From: Sphingopyxis sp. USTB-05
GTDB taxonomy: Bacteria; Pseudomonadota; Alphaproteobacteria; Sphingomonadales; Sphingomonadaceae
Assembly: GCF_023822045.1 (NCBI RefSeq)
Contig: NZ_CP084712.1
Coordinates: 2,728,001 to 2,792,000, forward strand
DNA: 64,000 nt
Direction: 5' to 3'
Below the pieces are notes generated by a model. It saw only the letters and a list, made by a program, of their open reading frames with translations, did no database searches and had not been told where the DNA came from. Numbering within the stretch: the first letter of the stretch is position 1; every line of letters starts with the position of its first letter. A program made the position numbers and the translations under genes. Of this stretch, positions 25,732 through 36,073 are shown piece after piece.

Positions 25732-26670
25732 CTATCCTTCGTTCGACTGGGCGACGGCGACCGCGTCGACGGCTGCGCGCGCATCCTCTAGCTTCGCGGG
25801 AGCGACCTGCCCCTCGTGCGGCAGACGGAGCACGAAGCGCGCGGGGTCGCGCATGTCGAAACGCAATATGCCGCGACCGAGCAGACGGTTGGCGCCGTCC
25901 ATATGTGCGAATTTCGCAAGCGCGGCCTTGGCCTCGGCCTCGCCCTCGGGAAGCGAAAGCGTCTCGCCGCTGCGGAAGCGCAGGTCCCATCGGCGGTTGC
26001 CGACCCATGTCGCGCCCGCGAGCAATTCCTTGAGGCTGCTCGCCTCCGAAAGCAGACGATCGAGGTCCTGCGAGCGCTGGTTCGCCCGCGGCCCGATGAC
26101 CAGCGGCAGGTCAGGCATCGTCGCGACGGTGACGGGTTCGAGCACGACGCCCTTTTCGTCGATCAGCGACAGGCGATTATTATGCTGCCAGATCGCCGCG
26201 GGCGTACGCTCGACGATATCGACGACGAGCGTGTCCGGAAGGCGGCGGGATACGCGCGCATCCTTGATCCAGCCATATTTCATAAGGTCGCCGCGGACAT
26301 CTTCCAGATCGACCGCCGCCATCGAGCGGTCCTTCTGCGCAAGCGCGATGTCATAGACTTTGAGCCGGTCGATGCGATCGGCGCCGACGACCTCGACCTT
26401 CTTGACCTGAAATCCCGCGCGGCCGACCAACTGCGCATATTCCTCATGAACCTTTGCGGTCACGCCTGTGGCATGGGCGGCGATGGCGGCAACCGCGCAC
26501 AGGCTGAGCCCGACGGTCCAGTTGGCGATCTTCTGCAGCCGTTGCGGGCTGATCGGCAGCGCGTTGATAATCGCATTGAGGCGCGAGGTCTGTACCCTCC
26601 GCCGCTTTTTCGGCGCACGCGCCGGCCGGCGCGGCGGCGCCTTCCCCCGCTTGATCTGTGTCTTGCTCAT
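25732..26670 (-). CDS. ftsQ: Cell division protein FtsQ
   Basis: 312 residues. A very basic cytoplasmic tail (KRGKAPPRRPARAPKKRRR) precedes a single membrane helix (about 48-68) and a periplasmic POTRA domain (VKKVEVVGADRIDRLKVYDIA, about 90-160) with the beta domain behind it (YGWIKDARVSRRLPDTLVVDIVERTP). It links early and late divisome proteins, binding FtsB/FtsL. The ATG overlaps the ddl stop by 4 bp. Typical of alphaproteobacterial FtsQ in length and layout. Confidence 0.95.
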   Translation of the reverse strand: MSKTQIKRGKAPPRRPARAPKKRRRVQTSRLNAIINALPISPQRLQKIANWTVGLSLCAVAAIAAHATGVTAKVHEEYAQLVGRAGFQVKKVEVVGADRIDRLKVYDIALAQKDRSMAAVDLEDVRGDLMKYGWIKDARVSRRLPDTLVVDIVERTPAAIWQHNNRLSLIDEKGVVLEPVTVATMPDLPLVIGPRANQRSQDLDRLLSEASSLKELLAGATWVGNRRWDLRFRSGETLSLPEGEAEAKAALAKFAHMDGANRLLGRGILRFDMRDPARFVLRLPHEGQVAPAKLEDARAAVDAVAVAQSNEG

Positions 26671-27593
26671 GATAACGCTTCCCCCACGATGCGTTCGACG
26701 AGTTCGGCATAATCCATGCCGACGGCGCGCCCCTGTTCGGGCACAAGGCTGAGCGGCGTCATGCCGGGCTGGGTGTTGACCTCGAGCAGGAAAATCCCCG
26801 CAAGGCCATGTTCGTCGTCCCAGCGGAAATCCGAGCGGGATGCGCCCTTGCAGCCGAGCAGGCGGTGCGATTGCAACGCCAGATCTTTCATCCGCTGCGC
26901 GACGTCATCGGGGACGTCGGCGGGACAGACATGTTCGGTCAGGCCGTCGGTATATTTGGCGTCATAGTCGTAGAAGCCCGACTTGACGCGGAGTTCGGTG
27001 ACCGCAAGCGGCGTGTCGCCGAGCACGGCGACGGTCAGTTCGCGACCCTTGATGAAGGGCTCGGCCAGCAGCCGTTCAAATTCCTGCCAAGGGCCCACGG
27101 CTTCGCGCGCGATCGGGTTGCCGTAATTGCTGTCGTCCTTGACGATCGCGACGCCGACCGACGAGCCCTCATTCACGGGTTTCAGGACATAGGGGCGCGG
27201 CAAGGGGTCGACTGTGAAGAGGCTTTCGCTGTCAACCATCGTCCCCGTCGGCATGGGGATACCATGCGGCACCAGCGCCTGTTTCGTCAATTCCTTGTCG
27301 ATCGCGATGACCGAGGTGACGAGCCCGCTGTGGGTGTATTTGAGACCCATCAGGTCAAGCATGCCCTGCACCGTCCCGTCCTCGCCAGGGACGCCGTGGA
27401 GCGCGTTGAACACGACGTCGGGTTTTGCCTCGGCAAGCCGCTGCGCGACATTGCGGTCCATGTCGATGCGCGTGACCTTGTGCCCACGGCTTTCGAGCGC
27501 GTCGGCGACGCCATTGCCGCTCATCAGCGACACTTCGCGCTCGGCCGACCAGCCGCCCATCAGGACGGCGACATGCCACGGACCCCGGCTCAC
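26667..27593 (-). CDS. ddl: D-alanine--D-alanine ligase
   Basis: 308 residues, ATP-grasp ligase making the D-Ala-D-Ala dipeptide used by MurF. VAVLMGGWSAEREVSLMSG is the Ddl N-terminal signature, ALHGVPGEDGTVQGMLDLMG the second, and FLLEVNTQPGMTPLSLVPEQ the metal-binding C-terminal signature. I choose GTG at 27593, which overlaps the murB stop as GTGA and has GGGAG about 7 bp upstream. An ATG ten codons earlier would add residues not seen in the family. Confidence 0.95.
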   Translation of the reverse strand: MSRGPWHVAVLMGGWSAEREVSLMSGNGVADALESRGHKVTRIDMDRNVAQRLAEAKPDVVFNALHGVPGEDGTVQGMLDLMGLKYTHSGLVTSVIAIDKELTKQALVPHGIPMPTGTMVDSESLFTVDPLPRPYVLKPVNEGSSVGVAIVKDDSNYGNPIAREAVGPWQEFERLLAEPFIKGRELTVAVLGDTPLAVTELRVKSGFYDYDAKYTDGLTEHVCPADVPDDVAQRMKDLALQSHRLLGCKGASRSDFRWDDEHGLAGIFLLEVNTQPGMTPLSLVPEQGRAVGMDYAELVERIVGEALS

Positions 27594-28489
27594 TTCATGA
27601 CTCCCACGCGCTGTATTTCCCATTGCAATTCCACGCCGCTCTTCGCTTTCACGCGGCGGCGGACTTCCTCACCGAGCTCTTCGATATCGGCGCTGCTCGC
27701 CTCACCGGTGTTGATCAGGAAATTGGTGTGCTTTTCGCTGACCTGCGCCCCGCCGACCATGAAGCCACGGCAGCCGGCTTCGTCGACGAGCTGCCATGCC
27801 TTGTGTCCGTCGGGGTTCTTGAAGGTCGAACCGCCGGTTTTCGAACGCAGCGGCTGCGAGGCTTCGCGGCTTGCCGAGATGCGGTCCATTTCGGCCTGGA
27901 TCGCGCCGGGTTCGCCGGGTCGGCCGCGAAAGGTCGCGCCGATCACGACCGCGCCCTCGGGCAACTCACTGTGCCGATAGGTGTAGCCGAGTTCGGCGAG
28001 CGGCAGGGTCTTGCGCTCGCCCGAGCGCAGCACGACGTCGCAATCGATCAATATGTCCTTGACCTCGCCGCCGTAGGCGCCGCCGTTCATGCGCACGAAA
28101 CCTCCTACGGTGCCCGGGATCGAGCGCAGGAATTCCATGCCGGCGATGCCCGCGTCGCGCGCGGTCGAAGAAACAAGAATGCCCGACGCGCCGCCGCCGC
28201 AACGCAGCGTCGTCGCATCGACCGCTTCGACCTTCGCGAACGCCTTGCCAAGCCGGACGACGACGCCCGGGAAGCCGCCATCGCGGACGATGAGGTTCGA
28301 CCCGAGGCCGAGCGCCATCACCGACACGGCAGGATCGAGATCGCGGAGGAAATCGGCGAGGTCGTCGGCGTCCTTCGGCTCGAAAAGCCAGTCGGCGGGG
28401 CCGCCCGACTTGAACCAGACGAGCGGCGCGAGCGGCGCCTTTGCCGTCAGTTTGCCGCGTACGGCAGGAAGCGTGTCGGCACTGCTCAT
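27590..28489 (-). CDS. murB: UDP-N-acetylenolpyruvoylglucosamine reductase
   Basis: 299 residues, the short (type II) MurB form. This FAD enzyme reduces UDP-GlcNAc-enolpyruvate to UDP-MurNAc with [21 protein letters not shown] and [24 protein letters not shown] are the FAD-binding segments. [24 protein letters not shown] sequence ([18 protein letters not shown]) and [19 protein letters not shown], with the catalytic Ser, are present. Its position between murC and ddl is the usual alphaproteobacterial arrangement. The ATG overlaps the murC stop by 4 bp. Confidence 0.96.
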   Translation of the reverse strand: MSSADTLPAVRGKLTAKAPLAPLVWFKSGGPADWLFEPKDADDLADFLRDLDPAVSVMALGLGSNLIVRDGGFPGVVVRLGKAFAKVEAVDATTLRCGGGASGILVSSTARDAGIAGMEFLRSIPGTVGGFVRMNGGAYGGEVKDILIDCDVVLRSGERKTLPLAELGYTYRHSELPEGAVVIGATFRGRPGEPGAIQAEMDRISASREASQPLRSKTGGSTFKNPDGHKAWQLVDEAGCRGFMVGGAQVSEKHTNFLINTGEASSADIEELGEEVRRRVKAKSGVELQWEIQRVGVMK

Positions 28490-29919
28490 GCCGCTTCCAC
28501 CGCCGCGGCGAGGCCCGCAGCCATCTTGGTGATATCGCCCGCGCCGAGGCAGATGACCTTGTCGCCCGGCCCGAGATCGCCGGCAGCGATGCTGGCGGCG
28601 ATAGCAGTGGCCAGCGCGCCGGCGTCGGCCACGACATTGGCCTGACGGTGACCCCGGTCGCGCAGACCCGCGACCAGGACATCCGACGACACGCCGTCGA
28701 TCGGCGCTTCGCCCGCGGTATAGACGGGCAGCGCAAGCACGATGTCGGCGTCGTTAAACGCCTGCTGGAAATCGTCCATATGATCGCGCAGGCGCGTAAA
28801 GCGATGCGGCTGGACCACCGCGACAACGCGCCCCGCCCCCACGCCTTCGCGCGCAGCCGACAGCACGGCACGGATCTCGACGGGGTGATGGGCATAATCG
28901 TCGATCACAGTGACGACGCCCTCGCCCACCGCAATCTCGCCGACCTTGGTAAAGCGGCGCTTCACCCCGGCAAAACCGTTGAAGCCCGACACGATCTTGT
29001 CGTCCGAAACGCCCATGTGCAGCGCGACGGCAATCGCCGCGAGCGAATTCTGGACATTGTGGCGGCCCGACATTGGGAGGTGAATGCCCTCAATCGTCCG
29101 GCTGTTTCCGTCGCGGTCGCGCACGACGACGTCGAAGCGATTGCCGTCGGGGCCGGGCGTCACATTGGTGCCGCGAACGTCGGCTTGGGCAGAGAAGCCA
29201 TAGGTCACGATCCGGCGGTCGCGGATGCGCGGGATGATCGCCTGGACCTCCGGATGGTCGAGGCAGAGCATCGCCGCGCCGTAAAAGGGTACATTCTCGA
29301 TAAATTCGACGAAGGCGTCCTTGATCGCGTCAAAGCTGCCATAATGGTCGAGATGTTCGGGATCGATGTTGGTGACGACCGCGATCGTGCCGTCGAGGCG
29401 CAGGAAGCTGCCGTCGCTCTCGTCGGCCTCGACGACCATCCAGTCGCTGGCGCCGAGGCGCGCGTTCGAGCCATAGTTGTTGATGATTCCGCCGTTGATC
29501 ACCGTCGGGTCGATCCCGCCCGCGTCGAGCAGCGCGGCGACGAGGCTGGTCGTCGTCGTCTTGCCATGCGTGCCTGCAATCGCGACGGTCGATTTCAGCC
29601 GCATCAGTTCGGCAAGCATTTCGGCGCGGCGGACGAGCGGGATGCGGTTCGCGAGCGCGGCCTCGACTTCGGGATTGCCGCGCTTGACTGCGGTCGATGT
29701 GACGACGACCGCCACCCCGTCGACGTTCGAGGCTTCGTGCCCGATCGCGACCTTGATCCCGCGTTTGCGCAATCCCTCGACGACGTAAGAGTCGGCGATG
29801 TCGCTGCCCTGCACCTGATAGCCCAGATTGTGCATGACCTCGGCGATGCCCGACATGCCGATGCCGCCGATGCCGATGAAATGGATGGTGCCGATATCCG
29901 TCGCAACGCCGCGCATCAT
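28486..29919 (-). CDS. murC: UDP-N-acetylmuramate--L-alanine ligase
   Basis: 477 residues. It adds L-Ala to UDP-MurNAc with [23 protein letters not shown] is the UDP-binding start, [17 protein letters not shown] the ATP loop, and [11 protein letters not shown] the metal-site acid. [16 protein letters not shown] is the C-terminal domain signature. A 4-bp overlap couples it to murG upstream and to murB downstream. A separate MurC/Mpl-like paralogue is encoded at 50253-51641. Confidence 0.97.
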   Translation of the reverse strand: MMRGVATDIGTIHFIGIGGIGMSGIAEVMHNLGYQVQGSDIADSYVVEGLRKRGIKVAIGHEASNVDGVAVVVTSTAVKRGNPEVEAALANRIPLVRRAEMLAELMRLKSTVAIAGTHGKTTTTSLVAALLDAGGIDPTVINGGIINNYGSNARLGASDWMVVEADESDGSFLRLDGTIAVVTNIDPEHLDHYGSFDAIKDAFVEFIENVPFYGAAMLCLDHPEVQAIIPRIRDRRIVTYGFSAQADVRGTNVTPGPDGNRFDVVVRDRDGNSRTIEGIHLPMSGRHNVQNSLAAIAVALHMGVSDDKIVSGFNGFAGVKRRFTKVGEIAVGEGVVTVIDDYAHHPVEIRAVLSAAREGVGAGRVVAVVQPHRFTRLRDHMDDFQQAFNDADIVLALPVYTAGEAPIDGVSSDVLVAGLRDRGHRQANVVADAGALATAIAASIAAGDLGPGDKVICLGAGDITKMAAGLAAAVEAA

Positions 29920-31100
29920 TTATCTCCCGCGCGGGTGGCGGCAATGCCGCCGGCTACCGCAGCCGAGCGCGACGCGGCGCCGACGCGGATGACATCCATC
30001 ATCGGCGGGGCTGCGAGCGATTCGACCAAATCGGCAAGATCGCGCGTCGCGTTCGGCAGGCCGCAGCTTGCCGCACGTTCGGCGGCTTCTTCGAGCGCGC
30101 CGGGTTCGAGCGCCATGCGCTGGATATGTTTGGCGACCTCGGCAGCGGTGAAGTCGGGCTGCTGGAACGAAATCGCACCGCCCGCCTGGACCAGGTCGAC
30201 GACATTATAGGTCTGATGGTCGTCCATCGCGCTGGGATAGGGAACGAAGATCGCCGGGCGCCCGGCACAGGCGAGTTCGGCGACCGTCGATGCGCCCGCG
30301 CGCGCGATGACCATATGCGCCCAACGCAGCCGCTCGGGAAAGTCCTTGATGTAGGATGCGCATTCTGCGGCGACGCCGAGTTCGGCATATTTGGCGCGGA
30401 CCGCTTCGATATCATCCTCGCGGCACTGCTGCACGACCTGCAAGCGGTCGAGCAGAGCACGCGGCAACATCGCAACAGCGGCAGGTACGACGTCGCTGAG
30501 CACCGTTGCACCCAAGCTTCCCCCAACCACGAGCAAGCGGAAAATGCCATCTTCGGGCAGCGGCGGGAAACCGTCGTCACGGATCGCGATGATCTCCTCG
30601 CGCACCGGATTGCCCGTGATATGGAGCTTCGCTTCCTGCCCCGCGGGATAGCGCTGGATATTATGATAGGCGACCGCCACCGCGTCGACGCGCGGCGCCA
30701 TCATGCGGTTGACGCGGCCGAGCACGGCATTTTGTTCGTGGAGCACGCGCGGCCGCTTCGTGGCGCCGGCAGCGAGCAGACTGGGGAGCGAGGGATAGCC
30801 GCCGAAACCGACGACGACGGCGGGGTCGAATTCATCGATCAGGTCGATCGCCATGCGGCGCCCCTTGCGGATCGCGAGAGCAGCCTTGACCCAGCCGGCG
30901 GGGCCTCCCGATACGCGGCCCGCGGGCAGCACATGCGTGTCCATCTCCGCCGGAGCACCGGGAATTCTGAGGCCGCGGTCGTCGCTGACAAGCGCGACGC
31001 GGTGTCCGCGCGCGATCAGTTCGCCGGCGAGGGCGTAGGCGGGCAGCATATGTCCTCCCGTCCCGCCGGCGGCGAGAAGGAAGTGGCGGGTGGCAGTCAT
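29916..31100 (-). CDS. murG: Lipid II-forming GlcNAc transferase MurG
   Basis: 394 residues, GT-B-fold enzyme that adds GlcNAc to lipid I on the inner leaflet of the cytoplasmic membrane. [19 protein letters not shown] is the first glycine-rich loop and [16 protein letters not shown] the second. [24 protein letters not shown], including the donor-binding Glu, matches the family signature. The C-terminal tail beyond about residue 365 is Ala-rich and variable. The start overlaps the ftsW stop by 4 bp. Confidence 0.96.
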   Translation of the reverse strand: MTATRHFLLAAGGTGGHMLPAYALAGELIARGHRVALVSDDRGLRIPGAPAEMDTHVLPAGRVSGGPAGWVKAALAIRKGRRMAIDLIDEFDPAVVVGFGGYPSLPSLLAAGATKRPRVLHEQNAVLGRVNRMMAPRVDAVAVAYHNIQRYPAGQEAKLHITGNPVREEIIAIRDDGFPPLPEDGIFRLLVVGGSLGATVLSDVVPAAVAMLPRALLDRLQVVQQCREDDIEAVRAKYAELGVAAECASYIKDFPERLRWAHMVIARAGASTVAELACAGRPAIFVPYPSAMDDHQTYNVVDLVQAGGAISFQQPDFTAAEVAKHIQRMALEPGALEEAAERAASCGLPNATRDLADLVESLAAPPMMDVIRVGAASRSAAVAGGIAATRAGDK

Positions 31101-32329
31101 TTCTTGTTCCAGTTCCGGGTCATCGATACCCGAGCCGCATAGGGGTTTCGCCGGGTCAGCGACAAGAGCAAACCCATGCCGATCGACAGAGCGATGAAGG
31201 ACGAGCCACCATAGGAGATGAAAGGCAAGGTCATCCCCTTCGACGGGAATATCTGCGTGTTCACGGCCATGTTGATCACTGCCTGCCCACCGAACTGCGC
31301 GATCAGGCCCGCGACGGCGAGAATCAGGAAGCTGTCTTCCTCATCGAGCAGGCGGACAAGAACACGCACGATGATCGCGAGATAGAGCACCGCGATCGCC
31401 ATGCACGCGATCATCCCGAACTCCTCGCCGATTACCGAGAAGATATAGTCGGTATGCGCTTCGGGTAGCTGGAACTTGGCGAGTCCCGCGCCGGGGCCGG
31501 TGCCGATGAGGCCGCCCGCGGTCAGCGTCGCATGCGCCTTATCGACCTGAAAACTGTCACCCTCGGCAAAGAGCCAGATGTTGATGCGCTGCTGCGCGAC
31601 CGGATAGAAGAAATAGGCGAGCACGATGCCCACGACACCCGCACCCGCGAGTGCGCCCATAATCCGCATCGACAGCCCCGCAACGAGGACGAGGACGAAC
31701 CAGGTCGCCGCAAAGATGATCGTCTGCCCAAGGTCGGGCTGGCCCATGAGCAGCAGCGCGATGACGCCGGTGAGCGCCGCCGCGAGCGGCACGACGGGCA
31801 GGCTCTGGTCGTGGAGGCGCAGCGACAGCACCCACGCGAGCGACACCGCGAAGAAGGGCTTCAGGAACTCCGACGGCTGCAGCCGGAACACACCGCTGCC
31901 GATCCAGCGCTGCGCGCCGTTCACCGAGGTGCCGATCAGCGGCACCATGAAGAGCAGGAAGAGAAAGGCGATGGTGCCATAGATGGCGAAGCGCCGCGCC
32001 TGCGGCTTTGGCAGCATCGACACCATCAGCATCACCGGCACGCCGACCATCACCCACATAAGCTGGCGATAGAAATAATAGAGCGGATCGAGCGACGCGG
32101 TCGAGGTCGAGAGTTTCTGTGCCGCAACAGGCGACGCCGCCGCAACTGCGACTAGCCCGACCGCGACGAGGATCGATACCAGCAGTAATAGAACCCGGTC
32201 GATTTCCCAAAACCAAAGGCCGAGCGGTGTGCGGTCGGCACGGCTGAGGCGCGGGCCGCGGCGTTTCGTCGTTCGCGTGGCGGCAATCACCGGGCGTTCG
32301 GTTGTGTCCAAATTATCCCCCCCGCTCAT
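31097..32329 (-). CDS. ftsW: Peptidoglycan glycosyltransferase FtsW
   Basis: 410 residues of the SEDS family with about ten membrane helices after a ~40-residue basic cytoplasmic tail. Landmarks are RWIGSGVFRLQPSEFLKPF, which holds the signature region around the essential loop, GLIGTGPGAGLAKFQLPEAHTDYIFSVIGEEFG, and the C-terminal PFISYGGSSFIALSIGMGLLLS. It polymerises septal glycan together with FtsI. The ATG overlaps the murD stop by 4 bp. Confidence 0.96.
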   Translation of the reverse strand: MSGGDNLDTTERPVIAATRTTKRRGPRLSRADRTPLGLWFWEIDRVLLLLVSILVAVGLVAVAAASPVAAQKLSTSTASLDPLYYFYRQLMWVMVGVPVMLMVSMLPKPQARRFAIYGTIAFLFLLFMVPLIGTSVNGAQRWIGSGVFRLQPSEFLKPFFAVSLAWVLSLRLHDQSLPVVPLAAALTGVIALLLMGQPDLGQTIIFAATWFVLVLVAGLSMRIMGALAGAGVVGIVLAYFFYPVAQQRINIWLFAEGDSFQVDKAHATLTAGGLIGTGPGAGLAKFQLPEAHTDYIFSVIGEEFGMIACMAIAVLYLAIIVRVLVRLLDEEDSFLILAVAGLIAQFGGQAVINMAVNTQIFPSKGMTLPFISYGGSSFIALSIGMGLLLSLTRRNPYAARVSMTRNWNKK

Positions 32330-33630
32330 GCCCCGAGCGCCTGTACCGCAGCGCGGAACACATCGCCGCGCTGCTCATAATCCTTGAACTGGTCGAACGA
32401 CGCGCAGGCGGGCGACAACAGCACGATATCGCCCGGCTTCGCCATGGCCGCCGCCTGCTTCACCGCCGCAGCCAGATCCCCCGACCGCTCGACCGGGATC
32501 GCGTCGCCAATCTCGTCCGCGAAGGGCTCCATCGCCTCGCCGATCAGATAGGCGCGTTGGACATGGCCGAACCAGGGACGGCACGCCGCCAGCCCGTCGC
32601 CCTTGGCCTTGCCGCCCGCAATCCAGTGCAAACGCTGGTCCGGCGCCGGCGGAAAAGCCGCCAGCGCCGGTGCAGCGGAAGCCGCGTTGGTAGCCTTGCT
32701 GTCATTGAACCAGCTGACCCCCCCGACTTCGCCGACCAATTCCATCCGGTGCGGCAGCGACTTGTAGGTCGCAAGGCCGCGTTCGATCTGTTCGTCGTTC
32801 AGCCCCAGCACGCGGCACACGGCGATCGCGCAGACGGCGTTCTGCGCGTTGTGCGGCCCCTGCAATGCGGGCCAGCGCGCCTGATCGACCGGATCGACAT
32901 CCTTTGCCGACACGCGGTGGAGGCGGTGGTTGATGCGGCTTGCGATCATCTTCGACGGATCGTCATCGACCGCGACGATCGCCACCTGATCGCGATGTTG
33001 CAGGCCGAACAGCCGCGCCTTCGACGCCGCATAGCCGGCGAAGCCGTCGTAGCGGTCGAGATGATCGGGGCTGAGGTTGGTCAGCACCGCAACGTCGCAG
33101 GCAAGGCTGTGCGAAAGGTCGATCTGGTAGCTTGAAAGTTCGAGCACATAGACGCCGCCTTCGGCAAGCGGATCGCGGCTGAGGATCGGCAGCCCGATGT
33201 TGCCGCCCATCAGCGTCGGCACGCCAGCACTTTCGAGCATATGCGTGATCAGCGCTGTAACGGTCGATTTGCCGTTGGTGCCGGTGATGCCGACGACTTT
33301 ATGCGCGGGCAGTTCGTCACGAGCCTCGGCAAAGAGTTCGATGTCGCCGATTACCGGCACATGCGCCTCGCGCGCGTGCGCCGCGATCGGATGGCGGTTA
33401 AGCGGGACGCCCGGCGACACGACGACGCCCGCGAAGCCGATGAGATCGATGTCGAGCGGATTGCCGATGTCGGCGCCAAGCGCCATCGCATCGTCGCGCG
33501 CTTCCTCGCGGTCGTCCCACGCGGTCACGCCCGCGCCACTGGCAACGAGCGCCTCAACCGTCGCGAGGCCCGAGCGCGCCAGTCCCAGCACCGCATAGCG
33601 GCGACCGGCAAAGACGCGCGAGGAGATCAA
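32326..33630 (-). CDS. murD: UDP-N-acetylmuramoylalanine--D-glutamate ligase
   Basis: 434 residues. It adds D-Glu to UDP-MurNAc-L-Ala. The N-terminal Rossmann strand [18 protein letters not shown], the ATP loop [15 protein letters not shown], the segment [24 protein letters not shown] and the C-terminal domain motif [16 protein letters not shown] are all standard. It overlaps mraY upstream and ftsW downstream by 4 bp each. Confidence 0.97.
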   Translation of the reverse strand: MISSRVFAGRRYAVLGLARSGLATVEALVASGAGVTAWDDREEARDDAMALGADIGNPLDIDLIGFAGVVVSPGVPLNRHPIAAHAREAHVPVIGDIELFAEARDELPAHKVVGITGTNGKSTVTALITHMLESAGVPTLMGGNIGLPILSRDPLAEGGVYVLELSSYQIDLSHSLACDVAVLTNLSPDHLDRYDGFAGYAASKARLFGLQHRDQVAIVAVDDDPSKMIASRINHRLHRVSAKDVDPVDQARWPALQGPHNAQNAVCAIAVCRVLGLNDEQIERGLATYKSLPHRMELVGEVGGVSWFNDSKATNAASAAPALAAFPPAPDQRLHWIAGGKAKGDGLAACRPWFGHVQRAYLIGEAMEPFADEIGDAIPVERSGDLAAAVKQAAAMAKPGDIVLLSPACASFDQFKDYEQRGDVFRAAVQALGA

Positions 33631-34700
33631 CGGAGTTTCAAGGTCGCGAGCCCTGCGAGCGCGAGGACGATCGAGACGATCCAGAAACGGATGACGACGG
33701 TGGATTCGGGCCAGCCGAGCTGCTCGAAATGATGGTGGATCGGCGCCATGCGGAAGACGCGCTTGCCGGTGCGCTTGTACCAGAAGACCTGGATGATCAC
33801 CGACAGCGCCTCGACCACGAACAGCCCGCCAACGAGGACGAGGACAAGCTCATGCTGCGCGGTTACAGCGATCGTCGCGAGCGCGCCACCAAGCGCGAGG
33901 CTGCCCGTGTCGCCCATGAACACTGCCGCGGGGGGCGCGTTGAACCACAGGAAAGCAAGGCAGGCGCCGATGATCCCCGCGGCAAAAACCGCGAGTTCGC
34001 CCGCACCGGGGACGTGCGGAATGCCGAGGTAGCCGGCGAACTTCACGTTGCCCGACAGATAGACGATGACGAGGAAAGTCAGGCTGGCGATGATCACCGG
34101 GAAGGTTGCGAGCCCGTCGAGACCGTCGGTGAGGTTCACAGCGTTGCCGAAACCGACAATCAGCACCATCGCAAAGACATAGTAGAGCGGGCCGAGTTCG
34201 AGCACGACGCCGCTGAAAAATGGCAGATACAGGTCGGTGCCGGTGCGCGACACGATCAGGAACACCGCAACGCCAGCGATCAAAAATTCGATCAACAGGC
34301 GCACGCGCCCCGGAATTCCGCGATGGCTGGCCTTGGTCACCTTGTCGAGATCATCGAGGAAGCCGACCGCTGCAAAGCCGCCGGTCACGAATATGCACGC
34401 CCAGACGAAGCGGTTGGAAAGGTCCATCCACAGGAGCGCCGAGATCATCAGCGAAATGAGTATCATCAGCCCGCCCATCGTCGGCGTGCCCTTTTTCGCC
34501 AGGTGGCTCTGCGGCCCGTCCTCGCGGATCGGCTGCCCCTTGCCCTGCCGCATCCGCAACATCAGGATGAAGCGAGGGCCGATCCACAGCCCGATGATCA
34601 GCGCGGTCGCGACCGCGGCCCCCGAACGAAAGCTCAGGTAGCGAATGAGGTTGAGAGCCCCCGGAAAGCCAAGCCATTCCGCCAGCCAATAAAGCATCAA
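33627..34700 (-). CDS. mraY: Phospho-N-acetylmuramoyl-pentapeptide transferase
   Basis: 357 residues and about ten membrane helices. It moves phospho-MurNAc-pentapeptide to undecaprenyl phosphate, forming lipid [22 protein letters not shown] and FLDDLDKVT hold the catalytic Asp cluster; [15 protein letters not shown] and [14 protein letters not shown] carry further active-site residues, and the C-terminal [17 protein letters not shown] has the HHH motif. The start overlaps the murF stop by 4 bp. Confidence 0.97.
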   Translation of the reverse strand: MMLYWLAEWLGFPGALNLIRYLSFRSGAAVATALIIGLWIGPRFILMLRMRQGKGQPIREDGPQSHLAKKGTPTMGGLMILISLMISALLWMDLSNRFVWACIFVTGGFAAVGFLDDLDKVTKASHRGIPGRVRLLIEFLIAGVAVFLIVSRTGTDLYLPFFSGVVLELGPLYYVFAMVLIVGFGNAVNLTDGLDGLATFPVIIASLTFLVIVYLSGNVKFAGYLGIPHVPGAGELAVFAAGIIGACLAFLWFNAPPAAVFMGDTGSLALGGALATIAVTAQHELVLVLVGGLFVVEALSVIIQVFWYKRTGKRVFRMAPIHHHFEQLGWPESTVVIRFWIVSIVLALAGLATLKLR

Positions 34701-36073
34701 TAGTCCCCGTTGGTCAGAGCCGCCACGACATGCGACAACCCGACGCTGTTTGACCCCTTAACCAGCACGGCGTCGCCCGGACGGATCAGGTCCTTCAGCC
34801 GCCCTACCGCGGCCGAGTGGGCGGCCACATGCTCGAAATCGACGCGTCCCTCAAGCGCTTTGGCAAGCGGCGCCATCTCTTCGCCGACAAGCAGGGCGAA
34901 TTGCACCCCCGCCGCGACGAGCGGAGCCGCCAGACCCGCGTGATATGCCTCTCCGCCCGGTCCAAGCTCCTTCATCGCGCCGAGAATCGCGAGCTTGCGA
35001 TCGGCGGATTCGGTGCCGAACTGGTTGATCGTCGCGGCCATCGAGGCCGGATTGGCGTTATAGCTTTCGTCGATGACGAGGATGTGGCCGCCGGGCACCG
35101 CGACGCGGTGACGCGCGCCGCGTCCGACGAGACCGCCCATTTCGGCGAAGGCGAGGCCCGCGGCGGGCAGGTCGCCGCCGACGGCCTTGATCGCCGCCAG
35201 CACCGCAAGCGAATTGGCGACCCAATGTGCGCCAGCCTGCGCGATGTTGAAGCAGAGCAGCGAGTCCTGCACCTGCGCGGTGACGAGCGAACCGCCCTTC
35301 CCGTCCGACAGCCAGTCGACCGCGCGGACGTCGGCTCCTTCACCAAGCCCAAAGCTCACGACGTGCGCGGCGTGCTGCTCGGCTTTCGCACGAAGGCGCG
35401 CATAATGAGGGCTGTCGAACGGAACGATCGCCGTACCGCCGGGCTCCAGCCCCTCGAAAATCTCACCCTTTGCATCCGCAATCGCTTCCTCGCCGCTGAA
35501 GAATTCCATGTGGGCGGGGGCGATGGTGGTGACGATGGCGACATGCGGGCGGACCATCCGCGTCAGCTCGGCGAGTTCGCCCGCGTGGTTCATCCCCATT
35601 TCGAATACGCCGAAATCGGCGGTCGAGGGCATGCGCGCGAGGCTGAGTGGGACGCCTACGTGGTTGTTGTAGCTTTTAACCGAGCGATGTGCCCTTCCCG
35701 GGCGGAAACGGTCGAGTGCGGCGAACAATGCCTCTTTCGTCCCCGTCTTGCCCGCCGAGCCGGTGACGCCGATGATGCGGCCGTGGCTGCGCGCGCGCGA
35801 CGTGGTTCCGAGCGCGTTCAAAGCCGCCGCGCTGTCGGCGACGCGGACATGCGGATGATCGATCGCGGTTTCGCAGACGATACCGGCGGCGCCCGCGGCG
35901 ATCGCCTTGTCGATGAAGGCGTGGCCGTCGGCAAATTCGCCCTTCATGGCGACAAAGAGGTCGCCCGCCGTGACCTCACGCGAGTCGAAGGCCACGCCCT
36001 GCACGGTGAAATCGGCGCTGGCGGTACCGCCCGTAGCAGCGGCGATGGCGCGCGCGGTCCAGAGCGGATTCAT
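34697..36073 (-). CDS. murF: UDP-MurNAc-tripeptide--D-alanyl-D-alanine ligase
   Basis: 458 residues. It attaches the D-Ala-D-Ala made by Ddl to UDP-MurNAc-tripeptide. The N-terminal domain has [23 protein letters not shown], the ATP loop is [15 protein letters not shown], and [15 protein letters not shown] and [16 protein letters not shown] are family signatures. The C-terminal [15 protein letters not shown] is also typical. It overlaps murE and mraY by 4 bp. Confidence 0.96.
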   Translation of the reverse strand: MNPLWTARAIAAATGGTASADFTVQGVAFDSREVTAGDLFVAMKGEFADGHAFIDKAIAAGAAGIVCETAIDHPHVRVADSAAALNALGTTSRARSHGRIIGVTGSAGKTGTKEALFAALDRFRPGRAHRSVKSYNNHVGVPLSLARMPSTADFGVFEMGMNHAGELAELTRMVRPHVAIVTTIAPAHMEFFSGEEAIADAKGEIFEGLEPGGTAIVPFDSPHYARLRAKAEQHAAHVVSFGLGEGADVRAVDWLSDGKGGSLVTAQVQDSLLCFNIAQAGAHWVANSLAVLAAIKAVGGDLPAAGLAFAEMGGLVGRGARHRVAVPGGHILVIDESYNANPASMAATINQFGTESADRKLAILGAMKELGPGGEAYHAGLAAPLVAAGVQFALLVGEEMAPLAKALEGRVDFEHVAAHSAAVGRLKDLIRPGDAVLVKGSNSVGLSHVVAALTNGDY